A stretch of DNA of 64,000 nt from Polyangiaceae bacterium (lineage in GTDB: Bacteria; Myxococcota_A; Polyangia; Polyangiales; Polyangiaceae). A model generated the notes under the pieces. It did no database searches. It had not been told where the DNA came from and saw nothing but the letters and a program-made list of their open reading frames with translations. Of this stretch, positions 8,935 to 17,317 are shown piece by piece. The first letter of the stretch is position 1, and each line of letters begins with the position of its first letter. Made by a program: the position numbers and the translations under genes. Where the stretch lies: contig JAKLKA010000012.1 of the NCBI GenBank assembly GCA_023150915.1, positions 1 to 64,000 of the forward strand, in the 5' to 3' direction.

Positions 8935-10031
8935 AGCGCCCACCGGTCCGTCGCGGGGTCGTAGACCAGCGTCGAGTCCACTGCGAAGGGGAACACGTAT
9001 CCTCCCACCAGGTGGATGCGGCCGTCCGGCGCGACGGCAGCGGCGAAGTCCCTGCGCGGCTCGGGCATCACGGCGACGTCCTTCCAGAGCTTCTGCTTCG
9101 AGTCGTAAGCCTCGACGACCGCGCTCTCCATGCCGCTGACGTCAGTTCCGCCGAAGTAGAAGATGCGGCCGTCGGAAGCGAGCACCGCAGCTCCGCCGCA
9201 GTGGGGGTGGTTCATGTCGGGCGGGTCGCTCCACGCCTTCGTCTCGGGGTCGTACGCGTTCACGGTGCTCACCGCGTCGAACTCCAGGTTGTTGCAACCG
9301 CCGAGGAGATAGATGCGTGCGTCCGCTCCGCGCACGGCGACGGCACCCCAGCGGGGCTGCACGTGCGTCGGTGGCGCCGCGGGCTCGGTCGTCCACCGAT
9401 CGCCGTCGAACACCTCCACTGTTGGCACGACGGCTGGAGCCGGGTTTCCCTTGCTGTACCCCCAGAACGCGTAGATTCTCTCGTCGGCTCCGACCGCTAC
9501 GGCCGCCCGAGCGCGCTTCGTCTCGAGCTTGGCGGAGGGAGACCAGGTGCCCGCGCTCGGCTCCAAGATCTCGACGGTGTCCAGGGCTGGCCCTTCGATG
9601 CTCCACGCTTCGCCACCGATGGCGAGCAGTGCTCCCCGCACGTTGACCGCAGTGAACCAGGTCCGCGACGGGTCGAGGAGCGATGGCAAGAGCAGCCAGC
9701 GGTTGCTCTCGGGCGCGAAGCACTCCACGGACCCCGTCGCGGGCACAGCCTGATCGCCACCGACAGCGCAAACTCGCCCGTCCGGCCCGACCACCACGCC
9801 ATGACCAGCCCGTGGCGCCCGCATCGGCCGCGGCGCACGGCACGCCCCACCGAAGCACCCGGCGCCAACGCCGCAAACGCGGCCGCACGCGCCGCAGTGA
9901 CCCCAGTCGACTCGCAGATCGACGCACGCTTCCCCGCATCTGTCCTGCCCCGCCAGGCACTGCCCCGCGGTCTCGGCGCAGCCCAGAGAGACGAGCACCA
10001 CGACCCCGCAAACAGCGCCGACCCTCCTCAC
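8931..10031 (-). CDS. Kelch-repeat lipoprotein
   Basis: 366 residues from GTG 10031, which gives a clean lipoprotein leader (MRRVGAVCGVVVLVSLGC); the track's ATG at 10076 adds 15 residues. A short Cys module follows (CGEACVDLRVDWGHCGACG, then VCGVGAGCF) and then about six kelch blades with the usual pattern (GHGVVVGPDGRVCAVGG, AVRGADARIYLLGG, IHLVGGYVFPF). Kelch proteins fold as beta-propellers that bind ligands. It is first gene of the operon running down to the decayed copy; the divergent lipoprotein at 10191 shares the upstream region, which holds a CRP-like palindrome. Confidence 0.82.
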   Translation of the reverse strand: MRRVGAVCGVVVLVSLGCAETAGQCLAGQDRCGEACVDLRVDWGHCGACGRVCGVGAGCFGGACRAPRPMRAPRAGHGVVVGPDGRVCAVGGDQAVPATGSVECFAPESNRWLLLPSLLDPSRTWFTAVNVRGALLAIGGEAWSIEGPALDTVEILEPSAGTWSPSAKLETKRARAAVAVGADERIYAFWGYSKGNPAPAVVPTVEVFDGDRWTTEPAAPPTHVQPRWGAVAVRGADARIYLLGGCNNLEFDAVSTVNAYDPETKAWSDPPDMNHPHCGGAAVLASDGRIFYFGGTDVSGMESAVVEAYDSKQKLWKDVAVMPEPRRDFAAAVAPDGRIHLVGGYVFPFAVDSTLVYDPATDRWAL

Positions 10032-10110
10032 AGGGCCCAGGATACCCGCGTGCCTCGGGGGGCCAATAGGCATCATCGGCTCTGCCGAGGTTGGAAACCG
10101 GTCGAGCCAG

Positions 10111-10128
10111 ATGTGACGTCCTTCACAT
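10111..10128. promoter_or_regulatory. CRP/FNR-type palindrome (ATGTGA-N6-TCACAT)
   Basis: Perfect inverted repeat ATGTGA/TCACAT separated by six bases, the exact half-site layout bound by CRP-family regulators. It sits between the divergent kelch operon and the lipoprotein at 10191. The window also encodes a class III nucleotide cyclase at 27890. A regulatory role is inference. Confidence 0.5.
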
Positions 10129-10190
10129 TCCCCTGCTGCGGCTTCTGCCCGGGTGAGCGGTCAGCGTGACCGGCCGCCAGGAGCCCAGGA

Positions 10191-10724
10191 ATGACCAAGA
10201 ACATCTCGAATCTCTTGCTCGCGGCCGCACCGGCACTCCTCTTCTGCCTTGGGTGCACTGGCGCCGTCGAGCGCGACGACCGCGGGCCCGGGACCGTGAG
10301 CGGGCCTCCGGCCGCCACCGCCGAGCCGAGCGCCACGCCCGCGCCGTCGCATCGCGGCAGGGGCACCGGGCCACAGCTCGGGCGTGGGTCGCTCGTACCC
10401 ACCGGCGGCGAGGACGATCCCGCCACGCGCGAGTCGATCTGCGTGAGCGTCGGCGCCGACGGCAACATCGATCGGATCGACGAGGTGTCCTGCACCTTGG
10501 CGACGGAAATGCACGAGTGCGCGCCCAACGACTGCCCGTGGATCCGCTGCGGGGATTGCCTGATCCATGTCGACCGCCCGAGCGACTACCTCGACGACCC
10601 GACCGGGCGCAGCGGGCCGCCGTGGCTCCTGAACGCGACCTGGGGCGCCGGGACGTGCACCGCGTTCGCGGGAACCTATGAAGTGTACGCGGACGCGACC
10701 TGCCGGGTGCGCTCGGCGATGTAA
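10191..10724 (+). CDS. Small hypothetical lipoprotein
   Basis: 177 residues. AGGAG lies upstream of the ATG. Leader LLAAAPALLFCLGC fits a lipobox. The mature part starts with a low-complexity Pro/Ala/Thr stretch and then a Cys-containing domain (CTLATEMHECAPNDCPWIRC) with no family I recognise. Divergent from the kelch operon; its stop is eight bases from the convergent kinase gene. Confidence 0.7.
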   Translation: MTKNISNLLLAAAPALLFCLGCTGAVERDDRGPGTVSGPPAATAEPSATPAPSHRGRGTGPQLGRGSLVPTGGEDDPATRESICVSVGADGNIDRIDEVSCTLATEMHECAPNDCPWIRCGDCLIHVDRPSDYLDDPTGRSGPPWLLNATWGAGTCTAFAGTYEVYADATCRVRSAM

Positions 10725-10732
10725 CGTCAAGC

Positions 10733-12001
10733 TCACTTCTGCTCGCTCAACGGATCGCGCTTGGGCCTCGCGCTCGCGCTCGGCTTCGGCGCTGGCGCGC
10801 GAGTGATCCTCGCTGGCTTGGGTAGCGGCGCGGAGGCCATCGCGGGCGCGGAGGCCGTCGGCGAGGCGGCCGGCGCGGCGACGGGCGTGGAGGGAGCTGG
10901 TTCGGGCGCAACGGTTGGCATCGGGACCGCGCTTACAGCCGCAGGTGCCGACGGGCGGGTGAGCTGCCACGCGATCAGTGCAACCCCAAGCACCGCGCCT
11001 GCACCCAACGCGATCGGCAATCGGCTGCGGTCGGACGAGTCGTGCACCGCGGCAAGCGCTGCGATGAGCTCCTCGGCGGTCGCGAACCGCTGCGCGGGGT
11101 CCTTGGCGAGGCAGCGCAGCACGGTCCGCTCGAGCGCGCGCGGGACGCCCTCGAGCCGCGGAGGCGCGTCGCGATCCACCGCGATGAGGATGTCCATTGC
11201 GCTGTCCCCGGTGAAAGGACGCCGCCCGGAGAGCATCTCGTACAGGACCACGCCGAGGGAGAACAGGTCGCTCCGCGCGTCGACCTGTTTCCCCTTCGCC
11301 TGCTCCGGTGACATGTAGCTGGGCGTGCCGAGGATGCGCCCCTCGACGGTGGACAGCACCGTGACGGACTCGAGCGCCGGCCCGCGCGTTCCAACGGGCT
11401 TAGCGAGCCCGAAGTCCAGAACCTTCACGCCGCCGTCGACGTCGACCATGACATTGTCGGGCTTGAGGTCCCGGTGAACGATCCCAGCGGCGTGCGCCTT
11501 CGTGAGGGCGCTAGCCACCTCGCGCACGATGCGCACCGACTCGACCCGAGGCAGCAGAGCTCGCTCCATCAACTGCCGCACGGTCCGCCCCGCGACGTGC
11601 TCCATGGCGATGTAGACCGCACCTTCTGTTTCCCCCGCTTCGTACACGGCGGCGATGCTGGGGTGGGTGACGGCTGACGCCGCCTGCGCCTCACGCAGCA
11701 AGCGCTTCCGTCGTTCGGGATCGGCGGCAACGCTCGCCGGCAGGACCTTGAGCGCGACGCGGCGCCCGAGCCGCGTGTCCATGGCCGCGTAAACGATGCC
11801 CATGCCCCCGCGCCCGAGCTCCTTCTCGATCTCGAACTGCCCGAGCCTTTGGCCTTCGCGATCGGGTTCCTCCGTCGGCGGGCGCACTTCGTCGACGTGC
11901 GCGGCTGCACGCAGGAAGGCCTCGTCGCTGTCCGTCTCGACCTGCCCCGAGCTCAGCTCGAGATCGGAGTCGTCGCTCTCGACGAGGGCGCGCTTGCTCA
12001 C
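10733..12001 (-). CDS. Transmembrane Ser/Thr protein kinase (Pkn type)
   Basis: 422 residues. The GTG start overlaps the sigma factor's stop as GTGA. The kinase domain spans about residues 55-320 with the Gly loop LGRGGMGIVY, catalytic HRDLKPDNV, DFGLAKP and the PEQ segment (GTPSYMSPEQ), so all core residues are present. A single membrane helix follows (IALGAGAVLGVALIAW) and then a Pro/Ala-rich tail ending in basic residues. The acidic N-terminal 50 residues are unassigned. Coupling to a sigma factor gene suggests that the kinase and the sigma factor work in one signalling chain, a recurrent arrangement in myxobacteria. Confidence 0.9.
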   Translation of the reverse strand: MSKRALVESDDSDLELSSGQVETDSDEAFLRAAAHVDEVRPPTEEPDREGQRLGQFEIEKELGRGGMGIVYAAMDTRLGRRVALKVLPASVAADPERRKRLLREAQAASAVTHPSIAAVYEAGETEGAVYIAMEHVAGRTVRQLMERALLPRVESVRIVREVASALTKAHAAGIVHRDLKPDNVMVDVDGGVKVLDFGLAKPVGTRGPALESVTVLSTVEGRILGTPSYMSPEQAKGKQVDARSDLFSLGVVLYEMLSGRRPFTGDSAMDILIAVDRDAPPRLEGVPRALERTVLRCLAKDPAQRFATAEELIAALAAVHDSSDRSRLPIALGAGAVLGVALIAWQLTRPSAPAAVSAVPMPTVAPEPAPSTPVAAPAASPTASAPAMASAPLPKPARITRAPAPKPSASARPKRDPLSEQK

Positions 12002-12636
12002 GGCTCGGCGTCCCTCGCCCGGACCAGCCCCTCCCGCCGCGCTAGCTCGAGCAGCTTCTCCTTCGCGAGCTGGAAGCGCTTGCGCAACCGGGCCGCCTCT
12101 CGGCGCAGTGAAGCGTCGTCTAGCGGCTCCTCTCCCTCGTGGAGCACTTGCGCAAGCTCGTTCCAGGCGAGGCCCTTATCGATGCGCAGGATGAGCAACT
12201 CTTGGTCCTCGCGCGGGAGCGTCTCGCGCAGCGCCGCCGCCCTGGTCTTGTTCTCCGTCTTCAGGTGCTCGAGGGTGGCGCTGCGGATCTGAGCCGCAAC
12301 GACCGAGAGCTCCGAGCCTTGCGGCAACTGCGGCTGCCGGCGCACGCGCCGCCGCGTGTCGCGCTGGTACACCAGCGCTGCCCGGCGAGTCACCGCATAC
12401 GCCCATGTGCGGAACGACGACTGCCAGGCAAACCTCGGAAGGCCACGCCAGATGCGCTCACTGGCCTCGGAGAACACCTCGGACGCCATGGTCTCGTCGC
12501 GGTGGAACGCCATCAGAAACCCGAACAGCTCCGGCCCGTACCCGCGCAGGGCGATGGTCGCCGCTCCGGCCAGGTCCCCCACGTCGAAGCGCTGGCGGAT
12601 CTCCCGCTCCAGCTCGCTTGGCTCCGACCCGCCCAT
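11998..12636 (-). CDS. Sigma-70 family (ECF-like) RNA polymerase sigma factor
   Basis: 212 residues. Region 2 is recognisable (LFGFLMAFHRDETMASEVFSE, RFAWQSSFRTWAYAVTRRAA) and region 4 lies at LRETLPREDQELLILRIDKG. A 25-residue insertion near the region 4 helix (LHEGEEPLDDASLRREAARL) makes it longer than a minimal ECF factor. It is the first gene of a two-gene operon with the kinase. An extended -10 sequence lies just upstream. Confidence 0.85.
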   Translation of the reverse strand: MGGSEPSELEREIRQRFDVGDLAGAATIALRGYGPELFGFLMAFHRDETMASEVFSEASERIWRGLPRFAWQSSFRTWAYAVTRRAALVYQRDTRRRVRRQPQLPQGSELSVVAAQIRSATLEHLKTENKTRAAALRETLPREDQELLILRIDKGLAWNELAQVLHEGEEPLDDASLRREAARLRKRFQLAKEKLLELARREGLVRARDAEP

Positions 12637-12660
12637 CTGCCCTCGCCGATCCGACGGCCG

Positions 12661-12669
12661 ATTCTAGCA
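12661..12669 (-). promoter_or_regulatory. Candidate extended -10 element for the sigma/kinase operon
   Basis: TGCTAGAAT on the minus strand, 25 bases before the sigma gene ATG, fits an extended -10 (TGn-TAnAAT). No convincing -35 is visible. A GAGGG ribosome binding site follows. Confidence 0.35.
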
Positions 12670-12756
12670 TCGACGCGGTGCGCCACTTCCTGGATTGTTC
12701 GCGCGGGCCTTCACATCGCCGACGCGCGGTTTCTTCCCCCACCGAGGAGCCGAAGA

Positions 12757-13650
12757 ATGCCCGAAGTCAGCACCGTTCCCTACCAGGCCGTCGCGACCGC
12801 CCTGGCGCTCGCGGTCATCGCGTGCGGGGAGTCCACTCCGACTGACAACCCCGCCCCCGACGCTTCCGACGCTTCGACGGGCGTGGCAGGGCCGGACTCC
12901 GGCGCCGAAGCGGGCAGTGACGCGGGCCCGGACGCAGTGTCGGACGCGGCGGACGCTGGCCCAGACGCAATGTCGGACGCGGCGGACGCCGGAACCACCG
13001 AGAGTGGGGCCTGCGCCGACGCTTCGCCCAACTGCTACCAGAGCTGCTCGGAGATCCTCGACGACGTGCACAGCGGCGCGTGCACGAACGCCGGAAACGT
13101 CTGCCCAACGATCGGGCTGGGGAAGGATCTGCTGTACGATTTGCAAGCCTGTTGCTCGAAGAAGTGCGCCGGTGCCTGTCAGGGATGCCCGTTCTCGTCG
13201 CACCAGTTCTCGACGGCGTGCACGCAGTGCATCGGCTCCAGCTGTGTGCAAGAGACCGCGAACTGCACGGCCAACCAGTACGTGGAGTGCAACCCCGTGA
13301 GTGGCTCGCCTTGCGCGCTGCTGGCCGGCGCTACGTGCGACGTCGAATGGAAGGCGGGGGAGTTCGTTTGCTGGGGTGGGTCGAACCCCCAAGCTGAGTG
13401 CGCGGCCTGCGACTACGGCTGGCCAAAGGGCGGCACGTTCTGCGCAGGTGGGCTCACTTGCGTGGATGCGACCGGTCAGCCCACGCAGGGAGCGGGGACC
13501 TGCCGCCGCTACTGCTGCACCGACGCCGACTGCGGCGGCGCAGCGTGCCAGAAGGGCAAGTTCCCGTGGAAGCCCGAGGTCGGCCTGTGCACCGCGAGCT
13601 GCACCGGGCCGAAGCCGGCGCCGTCAGGCGGGAGTTGTGCCGCACCGTAG
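12757..13650 (+). CDS. Cys-rich lipoprotein with Asp/Ala linker
   Basis: 297 residues from ATG 12757 (GAGGAG seven bases upstream); the 503-residue track ORF begins far upstream inside the antisense sigma gene. Lipobox ALAVIAC. An Asp/Ala/Gly linker with an imperfect direct repeat (DAVSDAADAGPDAMSDAAD) precedes a Cys-rich domain (NCYQSCSEIL, CCSKKCAGACQGCPF) and a C-terminal module shared with the large lipoprotein at 6158 (CAGGLTCVD, CRRYCCTDADCGGAAC). Surface role, function unknown. Confidence 0.8.
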   Translation: MPEVSTVPYQAVATALALAVIACGESTPTDNPAPDASDASTGVAGPDSGAEAGSDAGPDAVSDAADAGPDAMSDAADAGTTESGACADASPNCYQSCSEILDDVHSGACTNAGNVCPTIGLGKDLLYDLQACCSKKCAGACQGCPFSSHQFSTACTQCIGSSCVQETANCTANQYVECNPVSGSPCALLAGATCDVEWKAGEFVCWGGSNPQAECAACDYGWPKGGTFCAGGLTCVDATGQPTQGAGTCRRYCCTDADCGGAACQKGKFPWKPEVGLCTASCTGPKPAPSGGSCAAP

Positions 13651-13688
13651 GCGTGAGGAGCCGCGCAAGGTGCTACATTCACCGGCAG

Positions 13689-14129
13689 GTGGAGCGTCCT
13701 CTCGACCCAGCGGCGCGCGAGCGCATCTGCCAGGCCCTGGCTCAGGTCCCCGGCATTGCGGCCGTGTGGGTGTTCGGATCGTTCGCGCGGGGCACGCCTC
13801 GGTCCGATAGCGACGTCGACTTCGGCGTCGTGCTGTCGAAGCGGGGCGCAGAGAAGCACGTCGAGCCTCGCTGGCTTGGCGACCTGGCCAGCCGGCTCGA
13901 GGATGCCGTTGGCCGAGAGGTCGACGTCGTGCTGCTCGACGCGCAGGGGCCGATGCTCCGGCACCAGGTGCTTCGCGAGGGTGTGCTGGTCTACGACGCG
14001 GACCCGGAGCGGCGCGTGGACTTCGAGTCCGAGACGCTCTCGCTCTACCTCGACTTCCGCCCCACCTTCGACCTGGCCGCCCGCTACGCGAAGCAGGGTT
14101 TCGCCGACTGGCTGGAGAAGCGCAAGTGA
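13689..14129 (+). CDS. MNT-type nucleotidyltransferase antitoxin (MntA-like)
   Basis: 146 residues from GTG 13689; a GTG at 13653, three bases past the lipoprotein stop, is the alternative. The minimal nucleotidyltransferase motif GSFARGTPRSDSDVD (GS-x10-DxD) lies at about residue 30, followed by the third acidic position in EVDVVLLDAQG. In type VII toxin-antitoxin systems MntA AMPylates and so silences the HEPN partner. The next gene overlaps as GTGA and encodes a HEPN/DUF86 protein, so the pair is recognisable. A TACATT sequence sits just before the start. Confidence 0.8.
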   Translation: MERPLDPAARERICQALAQVPGIAAVWVFGSFARGTPRSDSDVDFGVVLSKRGAEKHVEPRWLGDLASRLEDAVGREVDVVLLDAQGPMLRHQVLREGVLVYDADPERRVDFESETLSLYLDFRPTFDLAARYAKQGFADWLEKRK

Positions 14130-14542
14130 CCGAGGCCGAGATCGGCGGCAAGCTGGCGGTGCTGCGCGACAGCATGGACAAGCTCGCGCAGATCCCGCAA
14201 GGGTCCTACGAGGAGTTTGCCGCCGACTTCCGCAACGTCGACAGCGCGCTGCGACGCCTCCAGACCAGCATCCAAGCGCTCATCGACCTGGCGAGCCTCA
14301 CGAGCGCGCGACTCGGGCTGGGGACGTCTTCGACGAGCCGAGAGCTGCTCGAGCGGCTGGAAAGCGCGGGCGCGCTCCCCGCGGGGAGCGCCAACAGGTT
14401 CGGCCCGATCTTCGGGTTCAGCAACCGCATCGTTCACCTCTACGACCGAGTGGACGAACGCATCGTGTTCCGGGTGTTGACCGAAGAGCGCGCGGACCTC
14501 GACGCGCTGGCGCGATTGCTGGTGACGGCACTCCAGCGTTGA
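14126..14542 (+). CDS. HEPN (DUF86/HepT-like) toxin with altered catalytic motif
   Basis: 138 residues, GTG start in a GTGA overlap with the MNT gene. Helical HEPN fold with the family's C-terminal signature region FGFSNRIVHLYDRVDERIVF. HepT-type RNases need Arg-x4-His; here the Arg position is Ser99 (S-N-R-I-V-H, residues 99-104), while His104 and Tyr106 of the H-x-Y part remain and an Arg is displaced to position 101. Either RNase activity is weakened or Arg101 substitutes. The pairing with MntA is otherwise standard. Confidence 0.78.
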   Translation: MTEAEIGGKLAVLRDSMDKLAQIPQGSYEEFAADFRNVDSALRRLQTSIQALIDLASLTSARLGLGTSSTSRELLERLESAGALPAGSANRFGPIFGFSNRIVHLYDRVDERIVFRVLTEERADLDALARLLVTALQR

Positions 14543-14552
14543 CTCTGGCGCG

Positions 14553-16133
14553 CTACCTCGCGCGCCGCCGCGCGAGACCGATGAGCGCCAACACCGACAG
14601 AAGCCCCGCGAGCGGCTGACCACGGCTCGGACCAGGCAGCGTGCACGCGCAGCCGGCGTCGACCTCGTCTGCCTGCCCGCCCGCCCCGGGCTCCTCGAAG
14701 CCCAGATCGCCGCGATCGCCGCCGGAGCAGGCCTCACCCTTGTCGCCGATGCCGGCCTTCTGATCGGGGTTGACCACGGTCGGGCAGTTGTCGACGGCAT
14801 TGAAGACGCCGTCCCCGTCCAGATCGTCGTCGCAGGCGTCGCCCACGCCGTCCTCGTCCGCGTCGTCCTGGTTCTGCTCGGAAAGCTCCGGGCAGTTGTC
14901 GCTCGCGTTGGCGATGCCGTCGCCGTCTCGGTCGTCGTCGCACGCGTCGCCCTGACCGTCGCCGTCGGTGTCCGCCTGGGTGGGGTCGGGGTCTTCGGGG
15001 CACACGTCGGTGGCGTCCAGCACGCCGTCGCCGTCGTCGTCGTCGTCGCACGCGTCGCCCGTGCCGTCCTTGTCGGCGTCGGCTTGGTCGGCGTTGCCGT
15101 CGAGCTTGCAGTTGTCGTCGGCATCGGGGATGCCGTCCCCGTCGTCGTCGGTCTCGCAGGCGTCACCCTTGCCGTCTTTGTCGGTGTCGGTCTGGGTCGT
15201 GTTCTTCACCAGCGAGCAATTGTCCTGGGCGTCTGCCACGGTGTCGGCGTCGTCGTCGGTGTCGCACGCATCGCCCTTGCCGTCCTTGTCGGTGTCCAGC
15301 TGGCTCTTGTTGGCGGAAAGATCGCAGTTGTCCTTGGTGTCGGCGACCCCGTCCCCGTCGTCGTCGGTGTCGCAGGCGTCGCCCTTCTTGTCTTTGTCGG
15401 TGTCGGTCTGAGTCGCGTTCTTGGTGGTCGGGCAGTTGTCCTTGTCGTCCGCCACGCCGTCGCCGTCGTCGTCGGTGTCGCACGCATCGCCTTTGCCGTC
15501 CTTGTCGGCGTCGGCCTGGCTGGCGTTCTTGGTGCTCGGGCAGTTGTCCTTGCCGTCCGCCACGCCGTCGCCGTCCTTGTCGGCGAAGTCCTGGATGTTG
15601 TCGCGGCGGATCGCCTTGTAGCTCGAGCTCACCGAGCGACTGCCGCGAACGCAGCCGTAGCTGCACCCCTTGCACTCGATGGCGGTCACCCAGCCCCAAG
15701 GGTCCCCGCTCTCGTACAGGAAGATGTGCCCCGCGCCGTTCGAGTTGTACACGAAGGCGTCGGCCTTCTTGGCGCTGCCGCGCGAGATGGCGTTCCAGTG
15801 GTAGCTGTAGTTCTCGAAGTGGAAGGTCGAGTAGGGGTGCGAGTCCGTGGTCACGCTGATCGCGCTCGGCACCTGCCACGCCTTCGCCACGAAGCCCGAG
15901 CAGTCCGCGCCGTAAGACCCCGAGTGCGAGCAGCTGGGGCAGCTTCCCGAGCACGAGCCGTGCGACGTCGAGGTGGTGCTCCAGCGGCCGTGCCCCCACC
16001 AGTACGAGAACTTCACCACGCCCTTGCCACGCGCGATGATCTCGTCACGGGTCATGGCGGGCGGCGCGGCCAGCGCCGGCAACGCGACGGCGAGCGTGGC
16101 GCCCACCAGCGCCAGCTGAACGATGCGGCTCAT
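14553..16133 (-). CDS. NlpC/P60-like wall hydrolase with eight TSP3 repeats and MYXO-CTERM
   Basis: 526 residues. Signal peptide LALVGATLAVALPALA. The catalytic domain (about residues 30-190) shows the cysteine motif GADCSGFVAKAW and the His segment GAGHIFLYE expected of NlpC/P60 cysteine peptidases, with an extra Cys-rich insert (GSCSGSCPSCSHS). Eight 36-residue TSP3 units follow, then an acidic linker and a MYXO-CTERM tail (GCACTLPGPSRG, helix, ARRRAR). ATG overlaps the upstream beta-propeller-like gene's stop as ATGA. Probably a calcium-associated peptidoglycan endopeptidase at the surface. Confidence 0.85.
   Translation of the reverse strand: MSRIVQLALVGATLAVALPALAAPPAMTRDEIIARGKGVVKFSYWWGHGRWSTTSTSHGSCSGSCPSCSHSGSYGADCSGFVAKAWQVPSAISVTTDSHPYSTFHFENYSYHWNAISRGSAKKADAFVYNSNGAGHIFLYESGDPWGWVTAIECKGCSYGCVRGSRSVSSSYKAIRRDNIQDFADKDGDGVADGKDNCPSTKNASQADADKDGKGDACDTDDDGDGVADDKDNCPTTKNATQTDTDKDKKGDACDTDDDGDGVADTKDNCDLSANKSQLDTDKDGKGDACDTDDDADTVADAQDNCSLVKNTTQTDTDKDGKGDACETDDDGDGIPDADDNCKLDGNADQADADKDGTGDACDDDDDGDGVLDATDVCPEDPDPTQADTDGDGQGDACDDDRDGDGIANASDNCPELSEQNQDDADEDGVGDACDDDLDGDGVFNAVDNCPTVVNPDQKAGIGDKGEACSGGDRGDLGFEEPGAGGQADEVDAGCACTLPGPSRGQPLAGLLSVLALIGLARRRAR
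14745..15580 (-). repeat. Eight TSP3 repeat units
   Basis: Coding tandem repeat of about 108 bases per unit, each with DGDGVAD and a DNC core. In the last units DNCP becomes DVCP or the spacing changes. Confidence 0.8.
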
Positions 16134-17206
16134 AGCGACAGCCTCCTCATGGTTGCCCCGCGTTCATCCCAGGCCAGGTGATAGACGGTGCCGTCGGCGC
16201 CGACGCGGATGCGGCGAAAGCCCTCTTCGGCGCCCGTGCTGGCGGGCAGATCGAGCCGCCCCAGCTCGCTGCCGCGGGCGTCGAGCACCACCACGACCTC
16301 GCGGGCGTCCAGCACGTCGAACGGCGCCTGCGCGCGCTCGTCGAGCAAGCTGGCGCCGAGGAAGACTCGCCCCTTCGCGTCCGTCTCGAGCTCGAGCAGT
16401 TGCCAGACCGGGAGCGGGAAGTCGATCTTGGCCAGGGGCGCCACCCCACGCTCGGTCTTTTGCGCGACGAACGCCGAGCTGGTTCCAGACTTCGACGCCC
16501 TGAGCACGCTGCCGTCGGCACCGAAACGCCCCTGCGCGATGGTGCGCTCTTCGAGCGGCGCTCCGTCGGCGTCCGCGATCTTGACCAGGTTGGCGTGCTT
16601 CACCTCGACCCAGGTGCCGTCGGCTCGCTGAAACAGGCCGGTCACGTCGCCCGCCTCGGCAATGCCCTGGCCGACCAGCGCAACCTCGTGACTGACCTTG
16701 CCGCGGGCGTCGGCGAACGCCACGCTCTCTTTGCTCAGTCGGTCGAGCAGCACCAGGCCGTCGTCGTGGGTCAGCGCGACGTCTTGGTAGGTATCGGAGG
16801 GCACCGGAAGGCTGCGCGGAGCCCTTCCAGATTCGAACACCTGCACGCGCCCGTTCACCTGATCGAGTACGAAGGCTCGCCCGTGGGCGTCCACCGCGAA
16901 GCTGGCGGGGCCCTCGGGCGACGACTCGTTCCCGGCGCGACGGCCCAGCTCGCCCGGCGCAGAGCCCCAGCGCGCGTGGAACACCTGCTCGCTCTTCGCG
17001 GGCAGAGCGGGAGCCGGCGCGGCAGGGGTCGGCGCTGCGGGGCGCACGGGCGCAGGCGTCGCGGGGCGCCGAAGCTGCGGAATGGCCACGGACAGCGCCG
17101 CCTTGTTCAGCCTCGAGGGCGGGTGGTGATCGGCCCCCGCAGTGGCCACGAACATGGCCGCGACGACGGCGCCCCCGGCGATGAAGCGAGCGATGGGCTT
17201 TCGCAT
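16130..17206 (-). CDS. Secreted beta-propeller-like (NHL-type) protein
   Basis: 358 residues with a signal sequence (FIAGGAVVAAMFVATAGA), a Pro/Ala-rich spacer (residues 45-70), and repeated short strands of the type seen in NHL/SMP-30 propellers (GPASFAVDAHGRAFVLDQVN, DVALTHDDGLVLLDR, LLELETDAKGRVFLGAS). No catalytic motif. Overlaps the NlpC gene by four bases, so it may present or regulate that hydrolase; this is inference from context. Confidence 0.65.
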   Translation of the reverse strand: MRKPIARFIAGGAVVAAMFVATAGADHHPPSRLNKAALSVAIPQLRRPATPAPVRPAAPTPAAPAPALPAKSEQVFHARWGSAPGELGRRAGNESSPEGPASFAVDAHGRAFVLDQVNGRVQVFESGRAPRSLPVPSDTYQDVALTHDDGLVLLDRLSKESVAFADARGKVSHEVALVGQGIAEAGDVTGLFQRADGTWVEVKHANLVKIADADGAPLEERTIAQGRFGADGSVLRASKSGTSSAFVAQKTERGVAPLAKIDFPLPVWQLLELETDAKGRVFLGASLLDERAQAPFDVLDAREVVVVLDARGSELGRLDLPASTGAEEGFRRIRVGADGTVYHLAWDERGATMRRLSL

Positions 17207-17317
17207 GCAGGGTCCGGAGGTGCAAGTCCGAGGCCGAGCCCGGCGGGCCGCGATTTCGCGGGCTTTGGCGCGAGCGGCGCCAACCGGGCCTTGCCTGCGG
17301 AAACCGCGGGTTGGCGC

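Noticed and set aside
14745-15580. Regular repeat array resembling CRISPR at first sight
   Set aside because: Units are in frame, coding TSP3 motifs; there are no unique spacers.
15084-16181. 365-residue plus-strand ORF of Val/Gly repeats
   Set aside because: Antisense of the TSP3 repeats in the NlpC gene.
17221-17236. Sigma-54-like element before the propeller gene at 17206
   Set aside because: 12 of 16 matches and an implausibly short leader.
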